A DNA stretch of 64,000 nt from Roseburia_C sp051879315 (GCA_051879315.1 JBJELW010000058.1:1-64000), one strand, 5' to 3'; shown: positions 49,962-59,708, counted from the stretch's first letter. Notes: generated by a model from the sequence alone, not told the origin. Made by a program: numbers and translations.

Positions 49962-51797
49962 ATGAACAAGTGGAAAACAAAACAGATCATAGTGTGTTTA
50001 ATAGGAATTGCAGCGTGCAAATTGAATTTTGCAGGCTGCTTTCCCTTTATACCGGCATACTTTGCTGCTGCGTATCTGGAAAACGGAGGAAGAATTTTTC
50101 TAAGTGTCTGCATGTTTTTGGGAATGGCTTTTTTGCTGCCGGTTTCCATTATGGCCAAATATGTAATGGCGATTCTGGTGACCATGGTGGCAGTGCGATT
50201 ATCTGAACTGGTGAGCAAAGGCTGCTACACCTGGGTGGCGGCGTTGACAGCCGGCGGGGCCACTGCATTGCTTTCGGCCGGCGGGGAACTGCTGCAGACC
50301 GGGAACCGACAGGAACTCTTAATCAGTGGAATGGAGGGTGTGTTTGTTTTTGCGGCTACCATGGTTTTGAGCAGACTGATACATAGTTTTTTGGAATTTT
50401 CATGGAAGCCCGGAAAAAAGCAGGCCCCGGAGGCGGGGCAACAGGAAAGGCTGTTAAACTACGCCAGGTCTTTTCAGTCTTTGTCAGATGTTTTTGGACG
50501 CATGAATACGGAGAGCCGTATGATGAGTCAGGAGGAAATGGGACTTATGCGGCGGGAAATCACCGGAAAACTATGTGTTTCCTGCGATCAGTGCAGTCTG
50601 TGCTGGGAACAGCAGGACAGCCCCATGCATCAGTGCCTCATGGAACTGTTGGCCTCACTGAAGGAAGCGGGAATGGCCAATCGGGATCTGGAGTTGAAAA
50701 TGCAGGAATACTGCCCCCACACTCAGGAAATGGTGGCAGAGGCGGTGCGGGTGTTTGAACAGATACGTCTCAATGAGGCATGGTACAACCGATTGGTGGA
50801 AAACCGTGAGGTGATTGCCGACCAATTGGATGCCATGGCATATATTATGGAGGACTGCGCCAGGAAGGAGCAGAATATCAGCCGTCAGATGCATAATTAT
50901 CTGGGGGATTTGAAATATCGGGCAAAAGAGAGGGGAATCCGGGTAAAGGATGCCACACTGTGGGAGAAGGAAGACGGGCGATGGAGACTCTGTGTAGATG
51001 CCTGCACCTCCAATGGATGTATTGCTACCAGAGAACTGAGCAAGGCTGTGTCCGCAGCGCTGGGGAGGAAAATGATGCCTGCAAAGGATGAGAAAACTCT
51101 GATCGGAAGAAATGTGAATACCTTTTCCTATGAGGAGGAACCCAAGTATCAGGGAATTTACGGGGTGGCCAGACTGATCAAGGACGGCGCAGCGGTATCC
51201 GGTGATAATTTCTCTTTTTTGGAGCCAAAGAGTGGAAAACTGATTCTGTGTCTGTCGGATGGTATGGGGTCAGGCAGCGTGGCCTGCAAGGAGAGTGAAA
51301 CGGTTATCGAATTAATTGAAAAGTTTGTGGAGGCGGGATTCGATATTGATACTTCTGTGCGAGTGATGAATTCCGCCATGGTGATGAAGGGACGGGATGA
51401 TCTGTTTTCCACGGTGGATATCAGCGAGATCAATCTTTATGATGGCAGCTGCCGGATTTATAAGATTGGTGCTTCCGCCACCTTTATCAAACGCAGCACG
51501 GATGTGGAGTGCCTGCAGTCCACGTCTCTTCCTGTGGGTGTGACCTATCAGCTGGATATGGAGAAGACGGAAAAGCAGTTGGCTGGGGGAGATTTTCTTG
51601 TCATGGTATCAGATGGTGTGCTAGAATATCTACATGTTCCGCATCCGGAGGAGACGATGCAGGAAATTATTGAGAGTATTGAGACCAACAATGCCACGGT
51701 GCTGGCAAAACGGATATTAGAGCGGGTATTGCTTTTTACCGGTGGACGTATTCCGGATGATATGACGGTACTTGCTGCTGCAATTTGGGAGAGATAA
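49962..51797 (+). CDS. spoIIE: Stage II sporulation protein E, PP2C phosphatase
   Basis: 611 residues, ATG 49962, AGAAGGAGGTAGC upstream. Several membrane helices within about residues 5-135, a central region with a CDQCSLCW cysteine cluster (near 205), and a C-terminal PP2C-type phosphatase (about 395-600) with LCLSDGMGSGSVA and LVMVSDGVLEYL metal motifs. SpoIIE dephosphorylates SpoIIAA, releasing sigma-F in the forespore, and helps place the polar septum. Shorter than the Bacillus protein (about 830) because the membrane part is reduced, usual in Clostridia. The tilS start follows its stop directly. Confidence 0.93.
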   Translation: MNKWKTKQIIVCLIGIAACKLNFAGCFPFIPAYFAAAYLENGGRIFLSVCMFLGMAFLLPVSIMAKYVMAILVTMVAVRLSELVSKGCYTWVAALTAGGATALLSAGGELLQTGNRQELLISGMEGVFVFAATMVLSRLIHSFLEFSWKPGKKQAPEAGQQERLLNYARSFQSLSDVFGRMNTESRMMSQEEMGLMRREITGKLCVSCDQCSLCWEQQDSPMHQCLMELLASLKEAGMANRDLELKMQEYCPHTQEMVAEAVRVFEQIRLNEAWYNRLVENREVIADQLDAMAYIMEDCARKEQNISRQMHNYLGDLKYRAKERGIRVKDATLWEKEDGRWRLCVDACTSNGCIATRELSKAVSAALGRKMMPAKDEKTLIGRNVNTFSYEEEPKYQGIYGVARLIKDGAAVSGDNFSFLEPKSGKLILCLSDGMGSGSVACKESETVIELIEKFVEAGFDIDTSVRVMNSAMVMKGRDDLFSTVDISEINLYDGSCRIYKIGASATFIKRSTDVECLQSTSLPVGVTYQLDMEKTEKQLAGGDFLVMVSDGVLEYLHVPHPEETMQEIIESIETNNATVLAKRILERVLLFTGGRIPDDMTVLAAAIWER

Positions 51798-53165
51798 ATG
51801 TTACAAAGGATAGAGGATTATATCAGACAACAGCATATGCTGAAAGAGGGGGACACTGTGATCGCGGGGGTTTCCGGGGGAGCAGACTCGGTGTGTCTTC
51901 TGTTTGTGTTGAAAGAGCTCAGTGTCCGGTATGATCTGTCTGTCCGCGTGGTACATGTGGAACACGGCGTCCGGGGACAGGAAAGTCTGGAGGATGCGGC
52001 CTTTGTGGAGAAACTGTGTAAAAAAATGGATATTCCTTTTGATTGTGTGCATTATGATGTGCCGGATTATGCACGGGTTCATGGGATGTCTGTGGAAGAG
52101 GCTGGGAGAAAACTGCGTTATGAGACGTTTGAGCGGGAGGCAGACCGGTTTCCCGGGGCGAAGATTGCGGTGGCCCACAATCAGAACGATCAGGCAGAAA
52201 CCGTGCTTTTTCAGATGATTCGAGGGAGCTGTGTGCGGGGACTGGGTGGAATTTCTCCGGTGCGGGGCAGAGTGATACGGCCGCTTTTGTGCGTGTCCCG
52301 GCGGGAGATTGAGACTTATCTTGCAGAGCTGGGGCAGCCTTTTTGCGTGGATGTCACCAATGATTCGGATCTTTATTCCCGAAATTGTCTGAGACATCAG
52401 GTCCTGCCGGTGTTAGAACAGTTGAATGTCCGGGCGGTGGAGCATATTGCCGCAGGTGCCGAACAAATGAGGGAACTGGATCTGTTTCTGGAAGGACAGG
52501 CAGAGAAGATGCAGGAACAATGGGTGAAACGGGATCGCTCAGGCATCCGGATAGATGATGACTGTGCCCGGCGTACAGAAGGGTTTTTACTTCGGGAGAT
52601 GCTTTATCGTCTCCTGGTGGAGGCGGCAGGCAGTGCGAAAGATATCAGCCGGGTACACGTGGAACAGGTGGAAAAGCTGTTTTTTTCCGAAGTGGGGAAA
52701 AGCTTCAATCTGCCCTATGGACTTCGGGCGGTGCGGGAACCGGGGGAGGTTTTGGTCGGAAAGGCCGTGTCTATGACACCTGTGAAGATTCCGGCGGAGG
52801 ATCTTTTTTCTGCCCGGGATTTTTCTGTGGAAGCTTTGGGGAAAAATACCATGCCAACAGAAATTCCCAAAAAAAAGTATACGAAATGGATCGATTATGA
52901 TAGAATTGAAAATAGTCTATGCGTAAGGACCCGCCGGGAGGGGGATTATTTCTGGCTCAACGGAAATGGGGACAGACAGAAACTGAAGCAGTTCTTTATA
53001 AATGAAAAGATTCCCCGGAACCTAAGGGACGAAATCCTTTTGGTGGCGGATGGCTCCCATATCGTATGGGTGGTGGGATATCGTTTGAGTGCATATTATT
53101 ACACAACGGATCAGACGAATAGAATATTGAAAATACAGTACCATGGAGGAAAAGAAGATGAGTGA
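51798..53165 (+). CDS. tilS: tRNA(Ile)-lysidine synthetase
   Basis: 455 residues, ATG 51798 immediately after the spoIIE TAA. PP-loop ATPase motif AGVSGGADSVCLLF near residue 24, then VVHVEHGVRG, AVAHNQNDQAETVLFQMIRGS and the middle and C-terminal TilS domains ending in FINEKIPRNLRDEILLVADGSHIVWVVGYR. It converts C34 of tRNA-Ile(CAU) to lysidine, enabling AUA decoding. Overlaps the hpt gene by 8 bases. Confidence 0.95.
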   Translation: MLQRIEDYIRQQHMLKEGDTVIAGVSGGADSVCLLFVLKELSVRYDLSVRVVHVEHGVRGQESLEDAAFVEKLCKKMDIPFDCVHYDVPDYARVHGMSVEEAGRKLRYETFEREADRFPGAKIAVAHNQNDQAETVLFQMIRGSCVRGLGGISPVRGRVIRPLLCVSRREIETYLAELGQPFCVDVTNDSDLYSRNCLRHQVLPVLEQLNVRAVEHIAAGAEQMRELDLFLEGQAEKMQEQWVKRDRSGIRIDDDCARRTEGFLLREMLYRLLVEAAGSAKDISRVHVEQVEKLFFSEVGKSFNLPYGLRAVREPGEVLVGKAVSMTPVKIPAEDLFSARDFSVEALGKNTMPTEIPKKKYTKWIDYDRIENSLCVRTRREGDYFWLNGNGDRQKLKQFFINEKIPRNLRDEILLVADGSHIVWVVGYRLSAYYYTTDQTNRILKIQYHGGKEDE

Positions 53166-53682
53166 ACGGGTTCAAGTGTTGCTTTCGGAAGAGGAATTGG
53201 ATCAGAGGATTGCTCAGATAGGAGAACAGATCAGTGCTGAATATGCCGGTGAGAGTGTTCATCTGATCTGTATTTTGAAAGGATCAATATTTTTTACCTG
53301 TGAATTGGCCAAGAGAATTACGGTCCCGGTGACGATTGATTTCATGTGCGTGTCCAGCTATGGCGCCTCTACGGTGTCCAGCGGGAAGATTCAGATCAAA
53401 AAGGATCTGGACGAATCCATAGAAGGAAAAAATGTCATTGTGATCGAGGATATCATAGATACCGGAAGAACTCTGAAGTATCTTTTGGAGGACCTTACAA
53501 AGCGCAATCCGAAAACACTGCGGCTGTGTACACTTTTAGATAAGCCGGATCGGCGTGTGACGGATGTGAAGACAGATTATACAGGGTTTGTGATACCGGA
53601 TGAATTTGTGGTGGGATACGGTCTGGATTATGATCAGAGATACCGCAACCTGCCATATGTCGGAATTTTATCATTTGACTAG
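53158..53682 (+). CDS. hpt: Hypoxanthine phosphoribosyltransferase
   Basis: 174 residues from ATG 53158; GGAGG at 53145-53149 favours it over the in-frame 53143 start. PRPP-binding loop VIVIEDIIDTGRTLKYL and the SYGASTVSSGKIQIKKDL segment are diagnostic. It salvages hypoxanthine and guanine to IMP and GMP. Coupled to tilS by overlap and followed after 12 bases by ftsH, the classical tilS-hpt-ftsH arrangement. Confidence 0.95.
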   Translation: MSERVQVLLSEEELDQRIAQIGEQISAEYAGESVHLICILKGSIFFTCELAKRITVPVTIDFMCVSSYGASTVSSGKIQIKKDLDESIEGKNVIVIEDIIDTGRTLKYLLEDLTKRNPKTLRLCTLLDKPDRRVTDVKTDYTGFVIPDEFVVGYGLDYDQRYRNLPYVGILSFD

Positions 53683-53694
53683 GAAGGAGTTTCC

Positions 53695-55503
53695 GTGAAG
53701 AAGAATTATAGAGGTTTTGGATTTTATGTATTATTGATTTTGATTGTGATATTTGTATGGTATATGTTGGATGGCAATCGCCTGTCTAATGAGACCTATA
53801 ATTATACCCAGTTTGTGGAGGAGATTGATCAGGGTGAAATTGCCTTTGTGGAGATCCGCCCCAATCGGGAGGTTCCCACGGGAAGCCTTGAGATCACCCG
53901 CGTGGATAATACGGATGAAACACTGTATGTTTCAGATGTGCGTGAGGTGCGTCAGATGCTGCAGGAGGCGGAGTTTACCGCGTACGTGGAGTACGATGTC
54001 CCTGCGGAAAACTGGCTGATTTCACTGCTGCCTTTGCTGCTGGTGTTTGGGGCTATGTTCATTCTGTTTGTGATCATGAACAATCAGTCCGCCAATGCCG
54101 GGGGCAATAATAAAATGATGAACTTTGGCAAGAGCCGGGCCAAAATGACTACGGATGAGAATAAACTGGTTACGTTTGATAAGGTGGCAGGTCTTCAGGA
54201 GGAAAAGGAAGAACTGCAGGAGATCGTGGATTTCCTGAAAGATCCCCGCAAATATACCAGACTGGGCGCCAGGATTCCGAAAGGAGTACTTCTGGTGGGA
54301 CCTCCCGGTACCGGTAAGACTCTTCTGGCTAAGGCTGTGGCCGGAGAGGCGGCAGTGCCTTTCTTCAGCATCTCCGGTTCAGATTTTGTGGAGATGTTTG
54401 TTGGTGTAGGTGCGTCCCGTGTTCGTGATCTGTTTGAAGATGCAAAGAAGAATTCACCCTGTATCGTATTCATCGATGAGATTGACGCAGTGGCGAGACG
54501 AAGAGGAACCGGTATGGGCGGTGGACATGATGAGAGGGAGCAGACCTTGAATCAGTTGCTGGTGGAAATGGACGGTTTCGGTGTCAATGAGGGAATTATT
54601 GTGATGGCGGCCACTAACCGGGTGGATATTCTGGATCCGGCTATTATGCGTCCGGGGCGTTTTGACCGAAAGGTACATGTGGGCAGACCGGATGTGGGCG
54701 GCAGAGAAGAAATCTTAAACGTTCACGCGAAGAATAAGCCTTTGGCAGAGGATGTTGATCTGCAGCAGATTGCCCGGACTACCGCTGGATTCACCGGAGC
54801 GGATCTGGAGAATCTTTTAAATGAGGCAGCAATCTATGCGGCCAAGGATAACCGGGAATACATCAAGCAGGATGATATTAAACGGGCATTTGTGAAAGTG
54901 GGAATTGGTGCAGAGAAGCGCAGTCGGGTGATTTCAGATAAGGAAAAACGGATTACTGCATTCCACGAGGCGGGGCATGCAATTTTGTTCCATCTGCTCC
55001 CGGATGTGGGACCGGTGTATTCGGTTTCCATCATTCCTACCGGTGCCGGCGCAGCCGGATATACCATGCCGTTGCCTGAAAAGGATGAGATGTTCCGCAC
55101 TAAAGGGCAGATGCTGCAGGAGATTACCGTGGATCTGGGCGGACGCGTGGCCGAAGAGATGATCTTTGACGACATTACCACCGGGGCTTCTCAGGATATC
55201 AAGCAGGCGACAGAACTGGCTAAGGCCATGGTCACTAAGTATGGCATGTCGGAGCATGTGGGATTGATTAATTATGACAACGAAGACGATGAGGTGTTTA
55301 TCGGCAGAGACTTGGCTCATGCCAGAGGGTATGGTGAGAATGTGGCGACCCGCATTGATGAAGAAGTGAAACGCATTATCGACGAGTGTTACCAGAAGGC
55401 CAGAACCATGATCAAAGAGCATGATGATGTATTGCACCGCTGTGCAGAGTTGCTTCTGGAAAAGGAAAAGATCAGCCGGGAAGAATTTGAGGCTCTGTTT
55501 TAA
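53695..55503 (+). CDS. ftsH: ATP-dependent zinc metalloprotease FtsH
   Basis: 602 residues, GTG 53695, AGGAAGGAGTTTCC upstream. Two membrane helices (about 7-23 and 104-124) flank the short extracellular domain. The AAA domain has Walker A GPPGTGKT, Walker B IVFIDEIDAVARRRG and SRH ATNRVDILDPAIMRPGRFDR; the zinc site is HEAGH with a distal Asp. It degrades membrane and short-lived proteins, including ones that govern sporulation. Ends in a very long terminator hairpin. Confidence 0.97.
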   Translation: MKKNYRGFGFYVLLILIVIFVWYMLDGNRLSNETYNYTQFVEEIDQGEIAFVEIRPNREVPTGSLEITRVDNTDETLYVSDVREVRQMLQEAEFTAYVEYDVPAENWLISLLPLLLVFGAMFILFVIMNNQSANAGGNNKMMNFGKSRAKMTTDENKLVTFDKVAGLQEEKEELQEIVDFLKDPRKYTRLGARIPKGVLLVGPPGTGKTLLAKAVAGEAAVPFFSISGSDFVEMFVGVGASRVRDLFEDAKKNSPCIVFIDEIDAVARRRGTGMGGGHDEREQTLNQLLVEMDGFGVNEGIIVMAATNRVDILDPAIMRPGRFDRKVHVGRPDVGGREEILNVHAKNKPLAEDVDLQQIARTTAGFTGADLENLLNEAAIYAAKDNREYIKQDDIKRAFVKVGIGAEKRSRVISDKEKRITAFHEAGHAILFHLLPDVGPVYSVSIIPTGAGAAGYTMPLPEKDEMFRTKGQMLQEITVDLGGRVAEEMIFDDITTGASQDIKQATELAKAMVTKYGMSEHVGLINYDNEDDEVFIGRDLAHARGYGENVATRIDEEVKRIIDECYQKARTMIKEHDDVLHRCAELLLEKEKISREEFEALF

Positions 55504-55527
55504 GGTATGGGAGTTAGCAGACTATGA

Positions 55528-55617
55528 GTTGCCGGAGGGGGCTTAGGAAGTTTCAAAAGAACCTGCTGCGCAGCAGGTGCTTTTGACACTTTCAAGCCCC
55601 CTCCGGCAACTTTTTTT
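55528..55617 (+). terminator. Very long terminator hairpin after ftsH
   Basis: GTTGCCGGAGGGGGCTT (55528-55544) pairs with AAGCCCCCTCCGGCAAC (55594-55610); the stem continues inward with few mismatches to CTGCTGCGCAGCAG (55563-55576). TTTTTTT follows. An 83-base near-perfect palindrome, far larger than other terminators in the window. Confidence 0.9.
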
Positions 55618-55801
55618 GCTTGACACAGCGTTTTTTCGCAACTTTTTATTAATGGATATACAAAATACACAAAAAATAAGTTGAAAATTTAGTAAGATTG
55701 TGCACACTTTAAATTGGGTTCATGATACTATAATTCTCGTAAAAACCCCCCAATACATTATATAGTTTTTGCTACACCCCATAGTAAAAATACCTTCTCC
55801 T

Positions 55802-55833
55802 AAAAAGACAGCGATTATATCGTCTGTCTTTTT
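55802..55833. terminator. Second hairpin with A/T-runs
   Basis: AAAAAGACAG (55802-55811) pairs with CTGTCTTTTT (55824-55833). It has the form of a bidirectional intrinsic terminator but lies 300 bases past ftsH. Apart from this and the promoter-like site below, 55620-55971 shows nothing else. Confidence 0.55.
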
Positions 55834-55862
55834 AACTTTGTAAAAAAACAAAGAGTTTTTCG

Positions 55863-55891
55863 TTGTAATTGCGCGTCGATTCATATATTAT
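55863..55891 (+). promoter_or_regulatory. Probable promoter of the GH13 gene
   Basis: TTGTAA (55863-55868), 17-base spacer, TATTAT (55886-55891). The chosen start codon is 80 bases downstream. Confidence 0.5.
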
Positions 55892-55971
55892 GAATGATAG
55901 GGAATATGGTGACTGGGGAATTATGGAACAGTTACAGATGCAAAACATCAGAGAAATGGAAGGCAAAGGGA

Positions 55972-58095
55972 ATGAGTAATCAATCAATCTATGAACTGAA
56001 CAGGATTCAGCAGTATATTATGCAGATGCGCCCTATCTTGAGGAAGAGGGCCCTTTTTTCGGATGGGACAGAGGATTATCGCAGTCCGGCGGAGCCGAAG
56101 GCATTTGATAACGTTACGATCCGTTTTCGCACTGCCAGAAATAACGTGGACGCGGTATGGCTGTGCAGTGATCATGAGAGATATCGCATGACGAAAACAG
56201 AAACAGAGGATGCATTCGATTATTATACGACAGAGATTCAGATGACGGAGGAGCCTTTTTACTATTATTTTGAGGTGGTAACAGGGATGCTTCGCTGCTA
56301 CTTTGATCGATATGGCGTCAGCCAGGAGGTGCGGCCGCAGTATCATTTTTGTATCGTGCCGGGATTTTCCACTCCTCAATGGGCAAAGGGAGCGGTTATG
56401 TATCAGATTTTGGTGGACCGCTTTTATAATGGAGACCCCACCAATGATGTACTGACGGATGAATATTTTTATATCCGGGGCAACAGCACACGAGTAACAG
56501 ATTGGAGCAAATGTCCGGAAAATTTTTCTGTGGCTGAATTCTATGGCGGCGATCTGGAGGGTGTGAGACAGAAACTGGACTATCTTTCAGATCTTGGAAT
56601 TGAGGTAATCTACTTTAATCCGCTGTTTGTTTCGCCTTCCAATCATAAATATGATATACAGGATTATGACCACATTGATCCCCATTACGGTAAGATTGTG
56701 GTGGATGAGGGTGAACTGTTGAATGGGGAACGCACCCAGAACAGTGAAGCCAGCAGATATATTACACGTGTCACGGACAAAAGGAACCTGGAGGCCAGTG
56801 ACCAGTTGTTTGCGCAGCTGGTGTCTGAGGCCCACGCCAGAGGAATCCGGGTTATTCTGGATGGTGTGTTTAATCACTGCGGATCCTTTAACAAATGGCT
56901 GGACCGGGAGAAAATTTATACGGAAGAAGCTGGTTACGAGCCGGGTGCATATCGGGAAAAAGACAGCCCGTATCATGATTTCTTTCACTTCTACGAGGAA
57001 GATAAATGGCCGGATAATTATACCTATGACGGCTGGTGGGGACATGACACTTTACCTAAACTGAATTATGAAGCCTCTGAGACACTTCGGGAATATATTC
57101 TGAATGTGGCAGCTAAATGGGTGTCTCCTCCTTATAATGCGGATGGATGGAGACTGGATGTGGCGGCTGATCTGGGACACAGCCCGGAGTACAACCACCA
57201 GTTTTGGCGAGATTTCCGGACTGCGGTGAAGAAAGCGAACCCGGATGCCGTGATTTTGGCGGAGCATTACGGGGATCCCAGATCCTGGCTGGAAGGGGAT
57301 CAGTGGGATACCGTCATGAACTATGATGCATTCATGGAGCCGTTGACCTGGTTCCTTACGGGTATGGAAAAACACAGCGATGATTTTAAGCCTGGAAACA
57401 TCGGAAAGCTGGAGTACTTTGTGGGTTCCATGAACCATTATATGGCAAGTTTTATGACATCTTCCCTGCAGTGTGCCATGAATGAACTGTCCAACCATGA
57501 TCATTCCAGGTTTCTGACCCGGACAAACCACAAGGTAGGGCGTGTGGATCATTTGGGATCACATGCAGCAGAAGAAAATGTGAATAAAGCGGTGTTCCGG
57601 GAAGCGGTAGTGATTCAGATGACCTGGCCGGGAGCCCCCACCATTTACTATGGAGATGAGGCTGGCCTATGCGGATTTACGGATCCGGATAACCGACGCA
57701 CCTATCCCTGGGGACGGGAAGATCAGGAACTCATTGCCTTTCATCGGGACCTGATCCGAATTCACAAGGAGAATCCGGCGTTCCGGACGGGATCCATCAA
57801 GTTCCTGAACGGCGAGGATAATCTGCTGTGCTACGGACGGTTCAACCGGCAACAGCAATTTGTAATACTGATCAATAATGACGACCGGGATTGCCGCCTG
57901 GATCTGTCAGTGTGGGCAGCTGGGCTGCCGAGGCAGGGAAGGGTCCAGCGGATTCTGTATTCCTATGAAACCGGATACACATTGGAACCGGCTTATTACC
58001 CCATCAGTCATGGACGTATCGATGTTGTTTTGTCAAAACATGCGGCAATGATTCTGAAAAATGCAGAGGATGAGCTGACGCAGGAAAATTCATAA
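55972..58095 (+). CDS. Intracellular GH13 glycosidase, neopullulanase/cyclomaltodextrinase type
   Basis: 707 residues from ATG 55972 (CAAAGGGA before it), preferred to the ATG at 55894, which overlaps the promoter. No signal peptide. Residues 1-115 form a CBM34-like N-domain; the GH13 barrel starts at WAKGAVMYQILVDRFYNGDP. Catalytic residues: Asp396 in GWRLDVAADLG, Glu431 in ILAEHYGDP, Asp510 in LSNHDHSRF. The CBM34-GH13 layout marks neopullulanase, cyclomaltodextrinase or maltogenic amylase, cutting imported malto-oligosaccharides in the cytoplasm. It lies before the LacI/MalEFG-type genes. Confidence 0.88.
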   Translation: MSNQSIYELNRIQQYIMQMRPILRKRALFSDGTEDYRSPAEPKAFDNVTIRFRTARNNVDAVWLCSDHERYRMTKTETEDAFDYYTTEIQMTEEPFYYYFEVVTGMLRCYFDRYGVSQEVRPQYHFCIVPGFSTPQWAKGAVMYQILVDRFYNGDPTNDVLTDEYFYIRGNSTRVTDWSKCPENFSVAEFYGGDLEGVRQKLDYLSDLGIEVIYFNPLFVSPSNHKYDIQDYDHIDPHYGKIVVDEGELLNGERTQNSEASRYITRVTDKRNLEASDQLFAQLVSEAHARGIRVILDGVFNHCGSFNKWLDREKIYTEEAGYEPGAYREKDSPYHDFFHFYEEDKWPDNYTYDGWWGHDTLPKLNYEASETLREYILNVAAKWVSPPYNADGWRLDVAADLGHSPEYNHQFWRDFRTAVKKANPDAVILAEHYGDPRSWLEGDQWDTVMNYDAFMEPLTWFLTGMEKHSDDFKPGNIGKLEYFVGSMNHYMASFMTSSLQCAMNELSNHDHSRFLTRTNHKVGRVDHLGSHAAEENVNKAVFREAVVIQMTWPGAPTIYYGDEAGLCGFTDPDNRRTYPWGREDQELIAFHRDLIRIHKENPAFRTGSIKFLNGEDNLLCYGRFNRQQQFVILINNDDRDCRLDLSVWAAGLPRQGRVQRILYSYETGYTLEPAYYPISHGRIDVVLSKHAAMILKNAEDELTQENS

Positions 58096-58102
58096 AAGAT
58101 GC

Positions 58103-58131
58103 TTGCGCATAAAAAAACCTTGTGATATAAT
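58103..58131 (+). promoter_or_regulatory. tRNA promoter
   Basis: TTGCGC (58103-58108), 17-base spacer, TATAAT (58126-58131), 32 bases before tRNA-Tyr. The leader contains CTGTCAG and CTGACAG as an inverted repeat. Confidence 0.7.
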
Positions 58132-58162
58132 CAAACACTGTCAGGACAAAACTGACAGAAAT

Positions 58163-58244
58163 GGGCAGATTCCCGAGTGGCCAAAGGGGACAGACTGTAA
58201 ATCTGCTGCAAATTGCTTCGGTGGTTCGAATCCACCTCTGCCCA
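58163..58244 (+). tRNA. tRNA-Tyr (anticodon GTA)
   Basis: Acceptor stem GGGCAGA (58163-58169) with TCTGCCC (58237-58243), discriminator A. Anticodon loop CTGTAAA, long variable arm, T arm GGTTCGAATCC. Class II tRNA with the tyrosine anticodon. CCA is not encoded. Confidence 0.95.
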
Positions 58245-58255
58245 TTCCATACTAA

Positions 58256-58339
58256 GCCCATGTGGCGGAACTGGCAGACGCGCAGGACTTAAAATCCTGT
58301 TGTAGTGATACAGTACCGGTTCGATTCCGGTCATGGGCA
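58256..58339 (+). tRNA. tRNA-Leu (anticodon TAA)
   Basis: Acceptor stem GCCCATG (58256-58262) with CATGGGC (58332-58338), discriminator A. Anticodon loop CTTAAAA, long variable arm, T arm GGTTCGATTCC. Reads UUA. CCA is not encoded. Eleven bases after tRNA-Tyr, same transcript. Confidence 0.95.
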
Positions 58340-58344
58340 TGCAT

Positions 58345-58390
58345 AAAGGCTGTCGCTTTACAGATATGCTGTAAGGCGGCAGCCTTTTTT
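58345..58390 (+). terminator. Terminator after the tRNA pair
   Basis: AAGGCTGTCGC... TTACAG pairs with CTGTAA... GCGGCAGCC across ATAT, then TTTTTT. Strong stem. Confidence 0.85.
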
Positions 58391-58416
58391 GTTGGATATA
58401 GAAAGCTTTCGAAGCG

Positions 58417-59415
58417 TCAGGTCATTTTGCAGCTGGCTGTAGAATCCCGGATAATCAACTTTGGGTGCAGTAAAATGTGACTGATGGGCACATGGTCAAT
58501 CAGGATATCCAACGCTGAGAAGGCACATTTGCCGAGCTCCAGACGATCCTGGCGGATGGTGGTCAGCGGTGGAGACAGCAAAGAGGAAATGGGCAGATCG
58601 TCATATCCTACCACGCTGACATCTTCCGGGACGGAGTAGCCGCGTAGTTGGCATTCGGTGATCACACCGGAGGCAATCAAATCGCTGCCACAGAGTATGG
58701 CCGTAGCCCCCGCCTTTAGAAAATTGTTTACGTGGTATTTGGCGGATTCGGCCACATAATATCCGTTGGCTGTCAGTTCATCTGAAACAGGAAGATTATG
58801 GCTGACCATGGTGCTGATGTAAGCCTGTTTCCGCTGCTCAGAGATCATGGAGTGCAGAGAACCGTTTAGAAAGGCGATGCGGCGGTGCCCCAGCTGCACC
58901 AGATGATTCACTGCGAGACGGATTCCTTCGGTACTGGGGGTGCCTATATAGCATATATTTGGATTGTCCGGAATATAATTATCAAAAAGGACGGTGGGAA
59001 TCGTGGTGTGATGAAACTGTTCCATCCAGGGATCCTGCAGAGTGAAGCCTGCGATGAAAGCTCCGGAAAAACCGTTCTTAAACATATAGGTATCATATTT
59101 TTCTTCTTTTTGTAATTCCGGGGTTGCCGGGAGAAGGGTCACTTCCCAGTTATGCCGGTAAGCGGCCTGCTTAAAACCAAGGATTAAGTCGTATCCGAAC
59201 TGGTTTTTGGAGGTGTATTCCATATTTTCAATGAAGACACACAGCTTTTTCAGCTCCTGATTTTTCATTTTTTTGGATTTGTAACCCATTTCAATGGCTG
59301 TATCCAGGACAAGCTGACGCAGATCTTCGCTGATGTCGCTGGCTCCGTTTAATCCTTTTGAAACCGTGCTGATAGATACACCCAGACGGTTGGCGATATC
59401 TTTTATTGTAGTCAT
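58417..59415 (-). CDS. LacI-family transcriptional regulator
   Basis: 332 residues read leftward from ATG at 59415-59413 with AGAGGAGGAATCC before it; the frame open further upstream lacks a sensible start. N-terminal HTH TIKDIANRLGVSISTVSKGLNG is the LacI signature, followed by the hinge and the ligand-binding fold (IAFLNGSLHSMISEQRKQAYI, VSVVGYDDLPISSLLSPPLTTIRQD). Divergent from the maltodextrin-type importer genes, so it probably controls them and perhaps the GH13 gene, responding to a malto-oligosaccharide. The specific effector is not visible. Confidence 0.9.
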   Translation of the reverse strand: MTTIKDIANRLGVSISTVSKGLNGASDISEDLRQLVLDTAIEMGYKSKKMKNQELKKLCVFIENMEYTSKNQFGYDLILGFKQAAYRHNWEVTLLPATPELQKEEKYDTYMFKNGFSGAFIAGFTLQDPWMEQFHHTTIPTVLFDNYIPDNPNICYIGTPSTEGIRLAVNHLVQLGHRRIAFLNGSLHSMISEQRKQAYISTMVSHNLPVSDELTANGYYVAESAKYHVNNFLKAGATAILCGSDLIASGVITECQLRGYSVPEDVSVVGYDDLPISSLLSPPLTTIRQDRLELGKCAFSALDILIDHVPISHILLHPKLIIRDSTASCKMT

Positions 59416-59442
59416 AGGATTCCTCCTCTGGTGCGGAACATT

Positions 59443-59455
59443 CGGCATAATGCCG
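59443..59455. promoter_or_regulatory. Palindrome in the LacI-gene leader, possible operator
   Basis: CGGCAT-A-ATGCCG, a perfect 6-bp inverted repeat 28 bases upstream of the LacI-type start. Could be an autoregulatory operator or a leader hairpin. Confidence 0.35.
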
Positions 59456-59628
59456 GATACTCTGCTGATGTTTCCGGATGTTTTAATAAAATTACATAAA
59501 TTATATCGGAAGAACCGGAAATAGGCAAGGAGCGTGATTACTTTTCGAAAAAAATGAAAATCTATGTGCAAAAATAACAACAAGATTTTACGAAAATAAA
59601 CGAAAGATATAAAAATCGAATAAAAGCA

Positions 59629-59657
59629 TTGACAAATCATCGGACAGACCATAAAAT
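59629..59657 (+). promoter_or_regulatory. Promoter P1 of the maltodextrin importer
   Basis: TTGACA (59629-59634), 17-base spacer, TAAAAT (59652-59657). Some 210 bases before the binding-protein start, giving a long leader. Between here and 59443 nothing else is visible. Confidence 0.65.
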
Positions 59658-59708
59658 GAGTAATGCAAATGAGATGGTTAAATTGTCTAAAGAAACATGA
59701 CACATGAC

